Assembly: GCA_023667385.1 (NCBI GenBank)
Contig: JAMPAE010000109.1
Coordinates: 1 to 5,794 of the forward strand
From: Ruminococcus sp.
GTDB lineage: Bacteria; Bacillota; Clostridia; Oscillospirales; Acutalibacteraceae
Reading direction: 5' to 3'
DNA length: 5,794 nt
Part shown: in pieces, positions 4,436 through 5,794 of the stretch
How positions within the stretch are numbered: position 1 is the first letter of the stretch
Layout: every line of letters begins with the position of its first letter
The notes under the pieces: model-generated
Databases searched by the model: none
What the model was told of the DNA's origin: nothing
What the model saw: only the letters and a program-made list of their open reading frames with translations
Program-made: the position numbers and the translations under genes

Positions 4436-5794
4436 ATGAAAAAATCAATTTCAACGGGCACAAAAAAAGCTCTTGCAATTTGTTTAACCATTATGATGGT
4501 AATAACATCTTGCATTTTCTTTGCCCCGTCAAAGTTTGCGGCAGACGCAGCCTGCGACCACACATACGAACTCACAATCACAACCCCTGCAACCTGCGAA
4601 GCAGAGGGCGCAGCCGTGCTTGAATGCACAAAGTGCGGTGACACAATTGACATCGTGCTTCCTCAGCACCCGGGTGCAACAAGAAAATTCTTGTCTAATA
4701 CAGGTATCACTTATCCTGAACACGGTGTTTGCGATGCAAGAGAACAAGTATATTGCAAAGATTGTGGTGTACTTGAAACACATATTGTTTCAAAAGATAC
4801 GCCGCATGCATTCAATAAGATTATGTCTTCACATATCTCAGACTGTAAAGAAGGCGGTCAGATAGTACTTGCATGTTCTGGTTGCAAAGAGATGCTTTTC
4901 ATTAATACTGCCCCACAAGAGCATAATCCTTATGATGTTATCGATAAAGAAGCAACTTGCACAGAAGCAGGCAGAAAATATTCATACTGCCCGATATGCC
5001 AAACACCAGTCAGTAAATATGAAGAAATCCCTATGATTCCTCACAGCTTCACAAACTACGTATCAAACAATGACGCAACTTGTGTCGCTGATGGCACAAA
5101 GACCGCAGTATGTGACATTTGCGACGTAAAAACCGACACAATCACTGATGAGGGTTCACATCTTAACGTTGCACACAAACCCGAAGTTGTTCCTGCTGTT
5201 GCAGCAACCTGCAGTGCAACAGGCCTCACAGAGGGCAGCAAATGTTCAGTTTGCGGCGAAATTCTCACTGCTCAAACTGCAACTCCGATTGACACTATTC
5301 ACGGTCACAACTACGAAAAATATTTTGTTGAACCGACTTGCACAAGCAATGGTTATTACAGAGAAAAATGCTCTCTTTGCAACAATGACCGCAGTCTTGG
5401 AACAGCAGGATCAGTTCCAAAGCTTCCGCACACACCATCAGATTGGATTGTTGACACTGAATCAACCTGCACAACAGTCGGCAGCAAGCACACTGAATGC
5501 ACAGCCTGCCACATTACTCTTGAAACAGCAGAAATTGCAATGAAAGAGCATACCTACACAACAGTTGTAACAGCTCCAACCTGCACAGAACAGGGTTACA
5601 CAACCTACACTTGCGCTTGCGGTGATACATATATAGCTGATTATGTTGACGCTAACGGTCACACAGAAGTAACTGACGAAGCTGTTGCTCCAACCTGCAC
5701 AGAAGCAGGTAAAACAGAGGGTAGGCATTGCTCAGTTTGTGGAACTGTTACCGTTGCTCAGGAAGTTGTTGAAGCTAAGGGTCACACAGAAGTA
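4436..5794 (+). CDS. Secreted cysteine-rich repeat protein (3' end beyond window)
   Basis: An open frame of 453 codons with no stop before the window end, so the C-terminus is missing. The start has AAAGGAGG at 4421-4428, 7 nt before the ATG. Residues 1-12 carry basic Lys residues, 13-31 are hydrophobic, and FAADA (34-38) is a plausible signal-peptidase site. ITSC at 23-26 also resembles a lipobox, but the hydrophobic stretch continues past it, so I favour ordinary secretion. From residue 51 on, ten units of about 35-45 residues each hold a Cys, then a CxxC pair, then a His, for example TCTEAG ... CSVCG ... GH. This layout suggests small zinc-ribbon-like or disulfide-stabilised modules outside the cell. 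I do not recognise an enzyme domain. Later units are the most alike, so the array probably continues, perhaps to an anchor or catalytic domain. Adhesion, wall attachment or metal binding are possible roles, none shown here. Confidence 0.9.
   Translation, partial: MKKSISTGTKKALAICLTIMMVITSCIFFAPSKFAADAACDHTYELTITTPATCEAEGAAVLECTKCGDTIDIVLPQHPGATRKFLSNTGITYPEHGVCDAREQVYCKDCGVLETHIVSKDTPHAFNKIMSSHISDCKEGGQIVLACSGCKEMLFINTAPQEHNPYDVIDKEATCTEAGRKYSYCPICQTPVSKYEEIPMIPHSFTNYVSNNDATCVADGTKTAVCDICDVKTDTITDEGSHLNVAHKPEVVPAVAATCSATGLTEGSKCSVCGEILTAQTATPIDTIHGHNYEKYFVEPTCTSNGYYREKCSLCNNDRSLGTAGSVPKLPHTPSDWIVDTESTCTTVGSKHTECTACHITLETAEIAMKEHTYTTVVTAPTCTEQGYTTYTCACGDTYIADYVDANGHTEVTDEAVAPTCTEAGKTEGRHCSVCGTVTVAQEVVEAKGHTEV
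4586..5794 (+). repeat. Array of ten Cys-CxxC-His protein repeats
   Basis: The Cys sets are C54/C64/C67, C99/C107/C110, C137/C147/C150, C175/C185/C188, C216/C226/C229, C259/C270/C273, C302/C312/C315, C345/C355/C358, C383/C393/C395 and C421/C432/C435. Likely partner His residues are H78, H124, H163, H203, H242 or H247, H289 or H291, H332, H372, H409 and H450. Spacing from the first to the second Cys is mostly x9 or x10 (x7 in unit 2). Unit 9 has C-A-C instead of CxxC. At DNA level GGTCACACAGAAGTA recurs at 5657-5671 and 5780-5794, and GCTCCAACCTGCACAGAA at 5573-5590 and 5687-5704, showing recent duplication or gene conversion at the 3' side. Confidence 0.85.

Noticed and set aside
4529..4783. 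Cys-rich minus-strand open frame opposite the repeat-protein gene
   Set aside because: Antisense shadow of the repeat gene; GCA-rich codons on plus read as Cys codons on minus. No start signals.
5148..5543. 131-codon plus-strand open frame inside the repeat gene
   Set aside because: It lies in another frame of the continuous 4436-5794 coding region and lacks a ribosome binding site; the low-complexity Gln/Ala/Leu product is a shadow.
4586..5794. CRISPR array or non-coding tandem repeats
   Set aside because: The repeats hold at protein level with variable DNA and one continuous open frame; there is no constant repeat with unique spacers.

Overview
The window reads as chromosomal DNA of a low-to-moderate GC Gram-positive bacterium, most likely a gut Clostridia member of the Ruminococcus/Eubacterium type. 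This is inferred from strong AAGGAGG-type ribosome binding sites, a dimeric-type glycyl-tRNA synthetase, an AIM24-family protein, and a secreted protein built from Cys/His repeats (TCTEAG...CSVCG...GH) of a style common in such genomes. No search was run, so the taxonomic call is an inference.

Layout. Positions 8-1513 (+) hold a two-gene unit: an AIM24/TIGR00266-family protein, then, 18 nt later, a three-helix membrane protein with an extracytoplasmic domain that I cannot name. It is followed by a cluster of hairpins (1519-1688), at least one of which has T-tracts on both strands and looks like a bidirectional terminator shared with the convergent glyQS gene. An IS200-like, transposase-only insertion sequence (about 1702-2488) lies in this convergent intergenic region. 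It carries a Y1 HUH transposase gene, a left-end hairpin, a hairpin that masks the tnpA ribosome binding site, a possible internal promoter inside that hairpin, a possible antisense promoter, and a right end of about 145 nt packed with four hairpins. Next is glyQS (3881-2502, -), with a good promoter and a short leader in which no T-box is seen.

After an AT-rich gap of about 550 nt without convincing genes, a large secreted cysteine-rich repeat protein starts at 4436 (+) and runs open to the window end. Ten Cys-Cys-Cys-His units are visible. Each has a possible metal-binding set (C-x7-10-C-x1-2-C-...-H), and the last units share perfect short DNA repeats, so the array very probably continues.

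The genes do not form one pathway: the window is a housekeeping gene (glyQS), an accessory two-gene unit, a selfish element in a neutral site, and a surface or secreted repeat protein. The most interesting parts are the repeat protein, which I cannot assign a function, and the layered RNA control and structured right end of the IS200-like element.
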